Source of the DNA: Myrica gale
Taxonomy: Eukaryota; Streptophyta; Magnoliopsida; Fagales; Myricaceae
DNA length: 64,000 nt
Direction: 5' to 3'
Assembly (NCBI GenBank): GCA_963930655.1
Contig: OZ005619.1
Span: 20,855,752-20,919,751, forward strand
The notes beneath the pieces are model-generated. The model made no database searches. It was not told where the DNA came from and saw nothing but the letters and a program-made list of their open reading frames with translations. Below, one piece after another: positions 24,114 to 37,070 of the stretch (position 1 is its first letter; every line of letters begins with the position of its first letter). The position numbers were made by a program, and so were the translations under genes.

Positions 24114-26771
24114 TTACTGCCTCAAGCTTTCAACAATGTAGGATGCATACAGGTCCCTGCGAAGAATACCACTCGTGTGAGAGAAACAAGGGAGTATCAC
24201 AAGTTCAACAGAAACATTCATGTAGAGAAAAACTGATGTGCATCAGAAGTTCCAGATAAATATGATCTTTAACACCGGAAAAATATTATCCCCAATAGTG
24301 CCAAGAGGTGAGCTCATACATTTATAGAAAAATACACCTAACACTTTTTGACTTCAGATTTTAGACGAGGAAATAATCGAGGAACTCACATGGAGTACTT
24401 TATGGCTTCAACAGCAGCCTCAGCTGGTAGGAAGTCTTCCACAGCAACCTTCTTGTTCTCATTCTTTTTGTCTACCATTTGTTACATGTGAAGGATACGC
24501 CGAGCAGCCGAGCAGAGATAATAAACAGATGACCAGTGTTTGGGAAAAAAAAAATCCGAAGTATAAAAAAATTAAAGAGTTTTCATGAGTGCTTTATGGT
24601 AAACTCATTTGAGAAAAGAAATCATGCAACAGTACATGCCAACAGCATCAAAATAATTCAATATGTAAAATAGTAACCTCCCCCCCCCCCCACCCCCCAT
24701 CCCGACCCATCAACCCCACAAAAAGCAATGAAAAAAACAAGAAAAATAAAAGTAGAAGAGCCATTTTTCCTAGTTAATGCATGAGTGGATACAGTCCTCA
24801 AAGAAGCGGCGGATTTCAGCAAGGCGATGTGGAGGAAGCTGTTTGATGTCAGTGTAATGGCGGAACTCAGGGTCATCGGCACATACTGCTATGATTTTGT
24901 CATCTTTCTCCCCCTGCACCAGGATTGTGACAATTGGTAAATTACTATTACAAGTTTGTTATAATTGCCCATAAAAAGATAACCCAAGCAACCAGTGGGC
25001 TGCATAATACACTGCAGGAATGAAGCCATGTGGTATAAAACAAAAAGGAAGAACTTCATCCAGTATCACCCTAGGCAACTAGGTTTTCTATTTCCTCAAC
25101 AGCCCCTTAGTTGTGAGATTATATGTCATTGAAAGGAAAATATGTCAGAACCACACAGGTAAGCAAGGAGCATTTTACCTGGTCAATCATAGGCATTAAT
25201 CCAATAGCACGAGCACGAAGGAAAGAACCAGGTACCACAGGCTCCTATGCAAGAAGAAAATGCAATAATACAATTTTCAGGGTCAGAAATTGAAAGATCT
25301 GATCTTAGTTTCACTGTGGCAGTCGTCACATCTGTCTAAAGGGATGCTACCTGCATCAGTATCAGGACATCCATAGGATCACTGTCTTCACAAATGGTTC
25401 GTGGGATGAAACCATAGTTGTGTGGATAAACAACCGATGAGTAGAGAACACGATCAACCTATTTAAGAAGTCACGTGGTTCAGTTATATTCTTCATGTAG
25501 GGCATATGTAAATTTAACACTACATGCCAACATCATAACAACTATTATGGCAATATAACATCCTATATAAGCAAGAGCACTAACATGGTCCTCATATTAT
25601 GTGTGGAAAAATGGGACAGATGGGTACTCAATTGCTTTGCTAGGGGGATTACGACCACATGAATCCCACTGTAATTTTACTTCCATGTATGAATTATAGG
25701 ATTTGAGAACCTTGACAAAGTGGTAATTTTCACCTCTCTTGATTAACAATCAAAATTCCAGGGAATAGCATCTGGTTGAATTTTTAGTGTGGGTGAAAAA
25801 TTTCATGATGATCAATACTTGGTAAAGAAATATAGAACATAAGTGTTTCAGTCTAACGTAAATAAAACAACAAGCAAGCTTGCCACTGTAGACAATGCAT
25901 CCAAACAAGAATATCTTTGATAAGCATTAGAAGGCTGAAGGATAAGTCAAAAGGGGAACAAAACGCATACTTTTATAAGGCCACTTGTCTTGTCAAGCTC
26001 GTACTTAACCTTGTTGCCTTTTCCAATTTCAACAACCTGACAGAAATTCACATTTGGATTTGAGAGAATGATTTTGCAGATAGAAGCAGGTCCCTTTACA
26101 TCACGAGAACAAGATAAATTGCACCAGGCAACGGAAATCATTGAGCAAGTTAACACAGCATTCTGTTCTGAATATCTTGTTAAAGAGCAGGGTACCCACT
26201 AGTGAAACAAGCCCTTTCTATTTTGTCTACTTTCTTATCCACCTCATTAAAGACAAACACAACCCCTAGACTGATTCTCCTTTGTCTAGGTACTGATATG
26301 AAGTTTGATATATAGGGTGAAAGCAGCTAGTTATACTTATGTGCAGCCAGATTGCTCATAGACCTTTGAGTAAGAGACAATTACACAATAAAAGTTTCTT
26401 CAAGAAGTTCACAACAATGAAGGTCTAAGAATACGAAACTTACACAGTTGAAAACTGATGGAGCACCTGGTCCTGCACAGGTTACACACTCCGGATCATC
26501 ACCCAAAGATGTAAAATCATTAGTTATATACAGTTACAAAAGAAATCCCATTAAAAATGTGTCAGATTTTTGGGATTCAATGAGCCTGAGTCATATCAAA
26601 ATTCCTCCCAGTAGAGTAAAAGGGCCACCAAAATTTACCAATCTCCAAGTCATGCCAGGGATGTGCAGCAACAGATCTTCGAGACATTGATGAAAGGATT
26701 CTCTCATTGAGCGCCACAGCTGGGAATCCAGACGAACGTTTCCCACTCAATTCTCCACAATCGTTAGCCAT
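24114..26771 (-). CDS. PPA2: Soluble inorganic pyrophosphatase
   Basis: Eight exons: 26771-26639, 26472-26444, 26036-25971, 25458-25351, 25244-25179, 24913-24793, 24471-24390 and 24156-24114. They sum to 648 nt, 215 aa, with every phase consistent. The enzyme hydrolyses pyrophosphate to two phosphates, using Mg2+, in the cytosol. The family I signature DSDPMDVL lies at residues 101-108, with [10 protein letters not shown] before it and [19 protein letters not shown] and RRFFEDYKKNENK after. The length is normal for plant soluble enzymes (210-220 aa) and there is no transit peptide. An in-frame ATG two codons upstream (26777) could also be used. The symbol PPA2 rests on neighbours: in Arabidopsis PPA2 (At2g18230) sits beside an RER1 gene, COAD and SYP112, as here. 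Confidence 0.95.
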
Positions 26772-28778
26772 ATTCACCCTTCAAAATGCCTTATTAAACA
26801 TAAAGAATGCAATCAGTCCACAAGAAATGACAATTCGTTTTAATGAAATCATTAGGGAGTAAAATATATTTCACATGAGAAGAAATCGACCAAACGAACT
26901 AAAAAGTATCCACAATGACGGAAACACAACCCCATATAATAAATAAGCGTTCCTTTCAACAAACAAGGGACAAAACAGACAACACGAACAAGTGAACAAG
27001 CAAATGATGCCTAGATCTAAACAGGGCGTGAAATAAGGACCCACAACCTATTTCTAACACAGATTCTAAGATATGAGCACGCACGCGCACATAGAGTAAT
27101 TTTACACTGCAGATTAACCAAATTCCCGATCAGCAGATTCACAATATAAGCCTGGAAAGTTATTTCAATAAACTGGCAAACATAGCTTAGGCGACCACTG
27201 GTAGCTTCATATTCAAGCCAAACAATGAAAAATAATAACACTAAACAAAAACAAAAACATGAGCCCAAAATATGTACCAATAAGTACTTCCCATTTAAAC
27301 CAATCGGTATAGGGTCCTAGCGATCGCAAAAGTACGCATCATAAATTAGTTCGATTAAGAAAAAGTAAACGAAGGAGAAGAGAATAGAAAGTTGGCGAGA
27401 CATTATTAACGAGGCCGATCAGATATATCTAGTAAAGTATAAGTACAAACAAAAAGAGAGTAATAATCAAAGAAAAAACTCATAACAGAAAGAACAATCA
27501 TAATTGTTAGGCAAACTCAAACACGTTCAGAGCGAGAAACCCACATGCAAACAATACAAAATACAGGAACGTCAAAGGAAACAAATCTCTTTAGTGAAAT
27601 CAAGAATACACGGATATCACGTCCAGATATATACAGTCTCTTAAATGGGTTTCCATCAAATCGGCATCCACCGAGGTTGCTCTCCCGAGCCAACAAAGTA
27701 CGTACAAACACATTATATTCTTACCGGAAATAAAGAAACAAATCAAATCAAGATCAAGAAATGAAATTCTGTGAGGCACTTTAGAAGGGGATAAGGGGCA
27801 CTCACAGACAGCCACTGAAAAATCGTAAATGCGAAGCTTCGAATTCTGTTCTGTATATCTGCAACTTGATAATATAGAGTGAGCACAGCTGCACAAGCTT
27901 ACATACATACAAGACGGTGCTGTCATTTCTATCGGGCAACTCTACAGCAGTCAGTCATAAGTCAATTCCAGTCGTAAGATCTCAACGGACTAAATCTGAC
28001 GGTTACAAGTGCGCTACATGTGTCAGAATTTGGTTTTCTCGAATGAAGCAATTGCGTTCGAATACCGGTGCTGATAAGGTCACTGGGGTCTCAGATCAAA
28101 GCCCAATGAAGAAACTCCACGTGCGAAAAAGGTCAAAGTTACTCAATAATGACAAAGAATGAGTCGTTTGAACATTTATTGTTAATTGGGTAATTTAGAA
28201 AAACTTCTCCTCTTTACATACTCCGGTGGTGGGGATATGCTAATCCCCTTTCAACGCGAATATTCTTGTGGGAACTTTGTAGCTTTTTTAAAATAAATAA
28301 ATAAATTATGACATAATTGGTGGATATAAAAATAATTCCTCTGATGTGCAGTCTGAGGACCATGAAAGCCATTTGATTCTAACAAGTCATATTTTAGACT
28401 AATTTGTAAAACTTTATGTGACGGAGGAAATGGTGTTAGTTAGGAGGTGAGCATTGAAATGTAGATCGAACTATAAGGTTTGATGTTGGCATATAGTATT
28501 TGGCAGTATATTAGGAAGGATTCTTTCTCTGTTATAAGAGCTGTCACATTATACTAGTGGGAATTTTTTGTGTATTTAAAATACTATATTGTTAATATAT
28601 CAAGTCGAGACTTTGTTTTTTTGCTACATCCCATGCATGAGACGGTATTGAATAACTAGTACATATGGTGAGGAGGAATCTTTGAGGAGGGCTTACTATG
28701 TTTTCTTTAAATAACTAAGGTCATGTTTGCTGTTATAATTTTTTTTTTTTTTAAATCAGTGTTATTATAATATTTTTT
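26772..28778. other. Upstream region of the pyrophosphatase gene
   Basis: The segment near 27780-27930, read on the minus strand, ends in GTCTGTGAGTGCC, a good splice donor, and could be a leader exon whose intron runs to about 26790; this is a guess. Short frames show no known protein. The 28400-28770 part is AT-rich. Confidence 0.3.
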
Positions 28779-29355
28779 AGGAAAATATACAAATACCACA
28801 CTAGGTTTTAACGCCTTTTGTGAAAACTCACCAGGTTTTAAAAAGTTTCAAATTGCTCACTAAGTTTATCATTTTTGTATAAAAAATCATTGAACTCAAT
28901 GTCGTTAGCCCCGTTTAACGGAAAATCCATCACGTCCAATCATAATATGACACGTGTCACTAAATAAATAAAAAAAAATCTAAAATTAACAAAAAAATAT
29001 TATTAATTTTAAAAAAAACAAAAGTCACCGTGGAGGGGGAACACCTGGCACCTCCGGGGGAGGAGGGTTTCCCCCCTCCACCTCTGGCTGCCCAGTTCTG
29101 GGCGGTCATGGGTGGACCTTCTCCACCCGTCGGGCATGAGTTGCGTGATGGGGGAGATTCGTTAAATTATTTAGTGACACGTGTCATATTGTGATTTGAC
29201 GTAATGAGTTTTTTCGTTAAACGAGGCTAACAACATTGAGTTCGGTGAGTTTTTATACAAAAATGACAAACCTAACGAGGAATTTGAAACTTTTTAAAAC
29301 CTGGTGAGTTTTCACAAAAGACGTTAAAACCTAGTGTAGTATTTGTATATTTCCT
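28779..29355. mobile_element. Foldback element, AGGRAAATATAC-ended, copy 1
   Basis: The ends are AGGAAAATATACAAATACC and, in reverse complement at the right, AGGAAATATACAAATAC. Arms of about 200 bp carry AACTCACCAGGTTTTAAAAAG, GTTTAACGGAAAATCCAT and TGACACGTGTCACTAAATAA. The central spacer (about 29020-29160) is GC-rich and holds CCACCTCTGGCTGCCCAG. The flanks are T runs, so the duplication cannot be read with certainty. No coding capacity. A second copy lies at 63102-63648. Confidence 0.8.
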
Positions 29356-29764
29356 TTTTTTTTAATCCTTTCAATCCTTAACCAATTGAGGGTCTCTTTA
29401 GTTCTCTACCCCTCCCTTTTCCCTCTCATGAGTCATGTGAGTGGTTATCGCTAAGTAGGATTGGATTTATGTTAACATGAGTTAAGTGAGTAGCGGGGAC
29501 GGGTCATGCACGAATGGTTGTTTTTGTTTATTGGCCCATCTAAAGGGCGTCTAGCGCATGGACTTCATACAGGAAATGCATTTACATGTTCCTTTTCATA
29601 ATATTCCCCTTTATTATTTTACGTTCTCTCCTCCGCAGTAGAACTTGCCATTTTATTTCGTTTGCACAGACTAAGGCCAATTTGAGTGTAGAGGGCTTGC
29701 ACAAACTAATCGCTTAAATTTGGTGCATAAAGTTGGTTTTCAATCTTAAAAAAGTAAGTTTAAT

Positions 29765-29966
29765 TAAGGTTGTGTTTGTGTTGTAAAATTTTAGTGTTGT
29801 TAAAATTTTAGGTATTGGATTTAGTGAAAAAGTGAAGAGAGAGGTAATTTTTTATATTTTTTTGTAGTAAATAGTAATGATTTGATGGGAGAGAGAGATT
29901 ATATTGTAATACTTAATTGTGTTAAAATTTTAGAGGGGGTAAAATTTTGCTACACAAACGCACCGT
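29765..29966 (-). mobile_element. MITE of about 200 bp, copy 1 (inverted)
   Basis: Ends read TAAGGTTGTGTTTGTG and, inverted, GGTGCGTTTGTGTAG. The body carries AAAAAGTGAAGAGAGAGGTAA and GGGAGAGAGAGATTATATTG. It is in the opposite orientation to the copy at 30330-30532. The short inverted ends suggest a hAT- or PIF-type MITE; I could not define a clean target duplication. Confidence 0.65.
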
Positions 29967-30329
29967 ACTAGTCATTGAGGTAGGACGGGATCTCAAACTG
30001 ATCCCTATGATTCATTTTGTCATAAACACAGTGACTTAGGAAATCCTTAGTATTTTGGAGTGGTCATTTCGTTAACTTAGTTGGTCCTATTTATGGAATA
30101 AATCTTATGTGGCTAACAAACACATCACCATCAATCGCAAGTAGCTACATGTCACCAAGTCGCTCAAAATGGCAAGTTTTACCGGCGGTTGTTAATTTAA
30201 AAACCACATCAAACTGTCTACGTCTTCTGGATGTAAAATGTCAGCTCATAATAAAATGTATGTAAAATGTCAGCTCATAACGAAAATGTCGGACAAGTCT
30301 TTTGCAAAAACTATGAATCTCGAGTGACT

Positions 30330-30532
30330 TAGGCTGCGTTTGTCACTAAAATTTTATCCAAAATTTTATCTCTCTCCTAATAAAATACTTCAATATAATC
30401 TCTCTCTCTTCCATCAAAAAATATAAAAAATTACAAAAACTATAAAATATTACCTCTCTCTTCACTTTTTCACTAAACTCAATACCAACACTAAACCCAA
30501 TACCAAAAATTTTACCACACAAAACCACCCTT
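30330..30532 (+). mobile_element. MITE of about 200 bp, copy 2
   Basis: Begins TAGGCTGCGTTTGTCAC and ends AAAACCACCCTTA. Shares ATCTCTCTCCTAATAAAATA, ATTACCTCTCTCTTCACTTT and CACTAAACCCAATACCAA with the copy at 40470-40672, and with the reverse complement of 29765-29966. Confidence 0.7.
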
Positions 30533-31905
30533 AGAGTCGCATTAGTAATGTGTTCCTGATAGCCACGTGATCTTTATTCTATTAGAGGATCCAACAGAGT
30601 TGACGAAATGGTCATCCTAAGATACAAAGGAATTTTAAGAACTAGTATAGAGTGAAATAAATTTATAAAACAGTATGAGATCCAGCCATTCCCAAAAGAT
30701 TAATGAACTAATTAAGCCTAAAAAACTATCGGGCTTAGTTGCTTTTTCAATAAGATTATAAATAAAATCTAATCAACAGAAGTCAAATTAAAAATTAGGG
30801 ATATAAATTTTACTAAAATATATTTAAGTTTTAAAATGCCAAAAATGCAATAAAATCTGTAAAAAAAACCACTAAGAATAGTATTTGTTCTCCTGAATTG
30901 CTTTTTTGCAGAAAAGTTAGAGCGTGATTAGGGAAAGAGCATGCGTAGCTTACGTGCATTCGTGATTACAAATAAAAGTAATTGGTTAGAATAATTAGAT
31001 AAAAGGTAAAGTATTATTGTCAACCCTTGAATTGGGAAGGGAAGAGCCATAAATTGGATTTGGACGCGTTATGCAGAAGAAATGAAAAGAATCAAAAGAT
31101 AGAAACCCTCGAAGTCTGCTGTGTTTCCATCTCTCAGATTCCATTCCCAGCAATACAAAGCACAGGGATAACTCACCGCTTGGTTAAAATTGTAAATTGG
31201 TCGTCTTCCTCGTCCGGTTTCCGGTGTAAACCCTAACACCGACGCGTCTCGAAGATCACCGGGTTACTAGCTGGTACATCTCTCACTGTTTGAGACTTTC
31301 GTGTTATCTCTTTCATGATTACTTCGGTTCCGGGGCTAATTAGCTCAGTAATTTCATGCTCCTTAACGGAATGAGTTCCCAGGGTATTTCTTTCAAATCT
31401 TTTACGAATTACGCAAAATCTGTTACGTTGCTTTGGAAATTTTGGAGGGAAGAATAAAAGGGATCGTGAATTGAATTACATTTTATACTGTTTTCATACT
31501 TTATAGTTAAGTTTTCTTGTTATATGGGCAAATCCAACGACCAAGCGGGCTGTGAATCGGCTTTCATTTGTTATGAGTTACCGTTAGCTGTGAAGCCCTC
31601 TAAGTCAAGGTGTGGTGTTCGAGAACAACACCCGCTTCTGGTGCCGAGGGAGTGGACGAAAAGAAAGAATACTGGCATTTTTTAGGGGCACGCTCTCTGT
31701 TAGTATAATGCTATACAGAGAAGCGGAAAACTTGATTGACCCAAAAGGGTGTATCAGGTCCATCTAGAATTGTTGGTTTGGTTCAGCTATCTCTTATTCT
31801 AATTCTCTTATCATATCAGTAATTTCAGTAATACAAATGGGCCTATCTATTTGTTTATTCGTGGGTTTTGTATAGATAAGCTGCAAGATTACAATCCTGA
31901 TTTTG
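30533..31905. other. Spacer and RER1 leader region
   Basis: The part near 31110-31270 (CCATCTCTCAGATTCC to CCGGGTTACTAGCTGGTACA) looks like a transcribed leader with a splice donor CTG|GTACAT, which would put an intron before the RER1 start codon; this is inference. The 30640-30960 part is AT-rich with nothing recognised. Confidence 0.35.
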
Positions 31906-33773
31906 ATGGAGGGAGTAGGAAGTGATTCGACCCCAGGGGCGCCTCTTGCCAAGTGGAGAAATGATTTTTCAAGGACTTTTCAGTATTACTTGGACCGATC
32001 AACACCTCACCCACTTCAGAGGTGGCTAGGAACACTGGCAGTGGCCATGATTTATGCTTTGCGAGTTTACCATGTGAAAGGGTTTTATGTTGTTTCCTAT
32101 GGGGTGGGGATCTATGTCTTGAATCTCCTGATCGGGTTTCTGTCACCAAAGATTGATCCAGAGCTCGAAGCTTTGCACGGGGCTTCTTTGCCAACAAAAG
32201 ATTCTGATGAATTTAAACCTTTCATTCGCCGCCTTCCAGAATTCCGCTTCTGGTAATGACATATGATCTTCTATAGTATGTAAAGCATCATCTTTCAATC
32301 CTTTGCTTTATGCCATTATCTTTCTGTTTAAGTTAGCCTTTTATCCATTTTGACCTATGGAGGGATACACAAGCAAACTTCAAGTTCTAGTTTTAACATA
32401 ACTATAAGATGAAGTAAATTGCTAGCACTTTATTTGTTTGATGACCTTCTCATTGCCAAGTTCCCAGAGAGAGTGTGCTTGCTTATTTTCACAAACGATG
32501 CACTAAACGGTAGCTATACTAGTTGAGAATTGAGACTCTTGAAACTTTGAATCTATAGCGTTCTGGCTAATGAATGTTCCATGAAGGACAGATTACCATT
32601 TTGTCAGCAAGGCTGCCATTCTACAAAGGCTTAACCATAGAGGGCAAGCTTGATTGGCCTGTAAATTGCACCCATCAACAGTACCGTGGCCACCTTTAAT
32701 GCACGTAAAATAAATAATATCGATAATGCTTTTGGTTGGTTGTATTCTTCAATTTTTTTTGGCATGTATTACCCTCTCTTTGTGTGACTTATTTATGTTT
32801 GTTGCTTCCTTTTATGCATTTCTTTTGCAATATTACCAGTTTGCACTCTCCTATATTAGATACTATACTATTAGAATTCCTAGTTAGTGCCATTTGCTTC
32901 AATTTTATTCTTATGTTGCTTTCTCAATTTGGAGACTAGAAGTTCCGAGTTCCATGGTTTTGATGTTTCAATCTAGTGACTAGTTTATTTCCATTTGTTA
33001 TGTTGACTGCTGTCAGTTTTTATATCTGAATTTCATTTATTTATTGTGTGATGTAAGTTGGCTTTGCTGTGATTGAGCTATTGTGCTTTTGTCTTTATCA
33101 CTTGTTTAATGTCTTAAATACAAATTTGTTTAAGTGTATGATTTTTTTATAAGTTCTTAGCCTCATGTTTTAATGGTTGAGGTGCGCACTTGGTGACCTA
33201 GTTTTGTGCCTTCGCTATGTTAGACATTGATGGATTTCATATTCAAGTCTCGTTACTCGGTTTCGTTATGTATGTCAACAATACAGTGATTAAAAGATGT
33301 CCTTGCTTGACATTTCTTTAATTGTTTTACATCTTTTCTGTTTCATTGTTCTAGTTTTGTGATATTCCTATAACTGCTCTCTGGATTTGATTTAACTTTG
33401 TCCTTGTTAGTATCACAGGTATTCCATTACGAAGGCTTTTATTATTGCTTTTGTCTTGACCTTCTTTTCCGTGTTGGACGTTCCTGTATTCTGGCCAATA
33501 TTGCTCTGCTACTGGATTGTACTATTTGTACTGACAATGAAACGACAAATCCTACACATGATCAAGTACAAATATGTCCCATTGGATATGGGAAAGCAGG
33601 TGAGTTTTCTTGTTTAGCGCTATAGAATAATGCTACTGTTGTATTTCTCTATGCAGTCTGTCCTTTCCAGCCCTTCATCTCTTATGAAGTTCGTAATATG
33701 TTTCTGTTCCTTTTGACAGAGGTATACTAGTAAGAAGTCAGCTGGAACGAGCAGCGGTTCAAGGAAAGACTAA
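31906..33773 (+). CDS. RER1: RER1 family ER retrieval receptor
   Basis: Three exons, 31906-32252, 33419-33599 and 33720-33773, total 582 nt, 193 aa, phases consistent. RER1 proteins sit in the early Golgi and return escaped ER membrane proteins in COPI vesicles. The N-terminus has the family block [20 protein letters not shown] followed by RWLGTLAVA. Four hydrophobic segments follow in the usual pairing, with the cytosolic loop between them holding [20 protein letters not shown] and [11 protein letters not shown]. The end is [19 protein letters not shown] and [17 protein letters not shown]. The length matches plant homologues (about 190 aa). The ATG at 31906 starts MEGVGSD, as in relatives. 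The first intron of the coding region is 1.2 kb. Confidence 0.95.
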
Positions 33774-34594
33774 AAATGCTATAAATGTACTCTCAGGAAA
33801 AAGAAGAAATGAAGACTTGTATATTTTTCAAGTTGAATGAGAAATTTCTTCTGTGAACATGTTTGTAGATATTTGAACATTCATAGGAATAGGTTCATTA
33901 CCATGTATTCTTGAATTCAAGACTTGTTTCCTTGCAGAAGGTTCACTTTCGACCTTCTCTTCTTCTGAAGTTAAGCAAAAATCAATCTTGGGATAGTGTC
34001 GCTTCTTATTGTGCATGCTTGCTACGTTTCAGCCTGCTAATCGAGGTTAAATATGAATTTTCTGATTTAGCATGCTTGTGAGTGAAGGAAGTGAAATTAT
34101 TAAGTTCATCATGTGTATGGTTGAAAGTCTAGAAGCTTTTAGGATTCAAGGGGTTTACGATAGAATAAAGAAATTGTAGTCATAGATATATGTGAATCAG
34201 TTTCTCATTTCTAAACGTCTCTTCCTTTATTTTTTGTTCCAATTTCCTGTGTGTTTTAGCCGTTTCGTTCAAAATTGTTATGTGAAATTTCCATTAGCTA
34301 GGTCTCATCATTTTATGCTACCAGAGAGAAGCTCATCTTTAGCCGTAGAAGAAGGATTCAGAACAGGTGCTCCCAACTAATGGTTTCTTCAGTGCGCGCA
34401 GTGACTGCAAAAGGGCTATCCTTTTGTTTCCATGGAGGAGATGATGACGATGATCACTTAACTTCAATAGCAAGATTTAATCCAGCCTTTGATTAATGAA
34501 TTTACAATCAATCATATTACAGGTTACACCTTGAAGGAAATTCCATGTATAAACCTATGAAAACTGTAGAGGTCACAGTGACTGGAGAGAGGGT
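33774..34594. other. Convergent intergenic region
   Basis: Lies between RER1 (+) and the alpha/beta hydrolase (-), so it holds both 3' untranslated regions. Short frames only; nothing recognised. Confidence 0.35.
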
Positions 34595-37070
34595 TCATGT
34601 GTTAAGACTTGACAACCAACCCAATAACGCACTGTTGACAAGCTCTGGAACTTCGTCATGCGGACAGTGCCCGGCTTGCAAGTTAACAAGTGACGTTTTT
34701 GGATAAAACTCCTTGATTCTGTCAGCCTTGGCAGGACCCACCCATGGGTCTAGGTCACCCCACACCAACAACAGTGGGCAAGAGAGTTCACTCAACACGC
34801 TGTCCAAAGTGTATTTGCTTTGATTCAGATGAACCTCGTCATTAGCCTGTGAACCAACGACAGAACAGCACTAATTTCAATAAGACAATGTCAAACGCCA
34901 ATTTAATCTTCTCCTAATCTAGGTTACCCAGTAAACAGAGTCATCTTCTCGTAATCTATTACCATAAAGAGAGAGAATGGATATCATCTTCTACACTAGG
35001 CAAGCTTTTGTTCATCCATTGTTACTGCTAAACCACATGGAAGCTAGCGTAAAAGTTCCTTGTCCATAACCAGGTGAAGCCCCATATCTCCTATCCAAGT
35101 AAGTACCTGTAATAAACTTCCCCGGCATTGGGGTCAGCTGCAGGCCTTGTTATTGATTCCACAAGATAGTCATCCACATTGGATTTGTTGATATACACCT
35201 GTGTCAGTAAAATGGCGTATTCAACAATTTGAATGAAGAGATTGAGGTACACCCCATGTACGAATCATTACAATAAATTCATGCAACAGTCATAAACATG
35301 GCGTGCTAGAAGATCAAGATTTTTATAAGCTTAACAGAGATGAATCTTAAGCTGCTCAAATAACTATTAAGCTTTGAAATGAAAGATTAGGTAGCAAGAG
35401 ACATACACTCTTCAAGACAGATTCAATGCGAGCTGGTTGCTTTGATTGCCAGAATAAAAACCCAAGAACTATACGCTGGAAAATTTCCTCCAGTGGCTTT
35501 GTGACAAACTTCTGTATCAGTGTTTCTTCAGACTCATCAGTTTTGCTATTTGCATTTCCAAACTGTCCAGCAGAATTTAGTAGTGCAACTCCAACAACTT
35601 GCTCTGGCAACCCCGCCGCTGCAACCAAAGCAGTAAAGCCTCCAAGGCTGAAAAATTGCCACGATTTATGTAATTACCATTTTGTATGGCAACTTAAAGG
35701 AAAATCATCCAAACCACAGTCAAGTATGAATAATTGCAAGACAGAGATTGGAAGTGTTTTGTTTTTCCCAAAATTCTTACGATGTGAGGACTCATGCCCA
35801 TTTATGTACAACACATAATTCATTTGGCTTAAGGTAAGAAGAAAAGAAACAAAGACATAAGAGAGGTTAGCTTAAATTTAACCATATATTAATGCAGGAA
35901 TCCACAGGCAAAGGTTATTTACAGTAGTATCCAGAATATTTTGTTAGCCATCCTCCCTTTCCTCATTCAAAGAGGCATAAGGGAACGATCATTTCAAGTG
36001 GCAAAAAATGGTGATCCCCAAACTGAAGAGATCAAGACATGACAAAATTTCCTGTGTAAACGAAACGAAATGGCAAAAAATAGCCACCTATTCTTGGCCC
36101 TTACCTGTTTCCAACTAAAACTGCGGGTTCCTTCACTACTTCCTTCAAGAAGTCCTCAACTTGATCCCTCCATACCAGGGCATCATACTCGATAAGTGCC
36201 TTGTCACTCCACCCGAAGCCTAACAAGTCTATGGCATAAACCTTGTATCTTTTGGCCAACTCAGGTATGTTGTACCTGCACATATGAGTGAGAGAGAGAA
36301 TTTACAGCACACCTCTGAGCCTCTTGAGGTCAATCAAATCAGCATCATAGCCGAAAAAGAACATAAGCGATAGATTTAAAAGCCATAACGCTCTATCTCT
36401 CACCTACCACTCACACACACAAGGACACATATACTCCGAAGTAGGGTCCAAAAAGTTGGAGGCAATCACATGCCGCTGCAAAGAGTCGCTTAAATCGACA
36501 CAGGGGTTAACGGAATGTGGAACTGTAGGCGTCCAAAGAAGTGAAAGAACTAACCTCCAGTGAAATGCTGAAGCACCAAACCCATGAATAAGAACAATTG
36601 GAGACCCTTCTCCCTGCACAACATAATGTATTCTGTGGCCCCGCCACGTCCAAAAATTGTACCCCTCTGGTTTGAATGGCAGTCTCTCGACACCTACACA
36701 AAAATTTGACTTAACCATGACCATCTATGCAAGCACGCAAAATATTCAAAGCAAATAAATTTAGAAAAGAAAGTCTAAAAGAACACTGACCTTGAACAGG
36801 TTCTGTTATCAAAGACGAGCCCATAACCGAAACTCCCGAAGCCACAATTCCTTTGAACGCGAAGCCCCTCCTGTTCATCTTACATTTGCTTCCTTCAGAT
36901 ACAGAGCGGTACTCACATAAGTTTAGTTATTGATTGAAAATTCAGAGAGAAAGACAGAGTTTGAGATTACGGTGCTGATATGTTGGGGCGGGCGCGATAA
37001 ATCCAAAGGTGTTGAAGAGTTGCTTTCTAACTGAAGGAGATAGAGCACATGAAGAAGAAGAAGAAGACAT
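34595..37070 (-). CDS. Alpha/beta hydrolase, chloroplast type (At4g36530-like), with one-base deletion
   Basis: Exons: 37070-36971, 36892-36791, 36693-36555, 36275-36105, 35647-35407, 35198-35107 and 34846-34595. The fold is intact: VLIHGFGASAFHWR (oxyanion region), VYAIDLLGFGWSDK, nucleophile elbow GNSLGGF with Ser171, acid region LLVWGDLDPWVGP and the catalytic His in LQAGHCPHDEVPE. The Ser-rich start suggests a plastid transit peptide; the substrate is unknown. The exons sum to 1097 nt, one short of a multiple of three. In the last exon LMTRF is followed at once by a TGA (34825-34827), while the next frame continues NQSKYTLDSVLSELSCPLLL to the family C-terminus. As written the product stops at 288 aa and loses its acid and His; with one more base it would be about 365 aa. 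The gene is either recently broken or affected by a sequence error. Confidence 0.85.
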
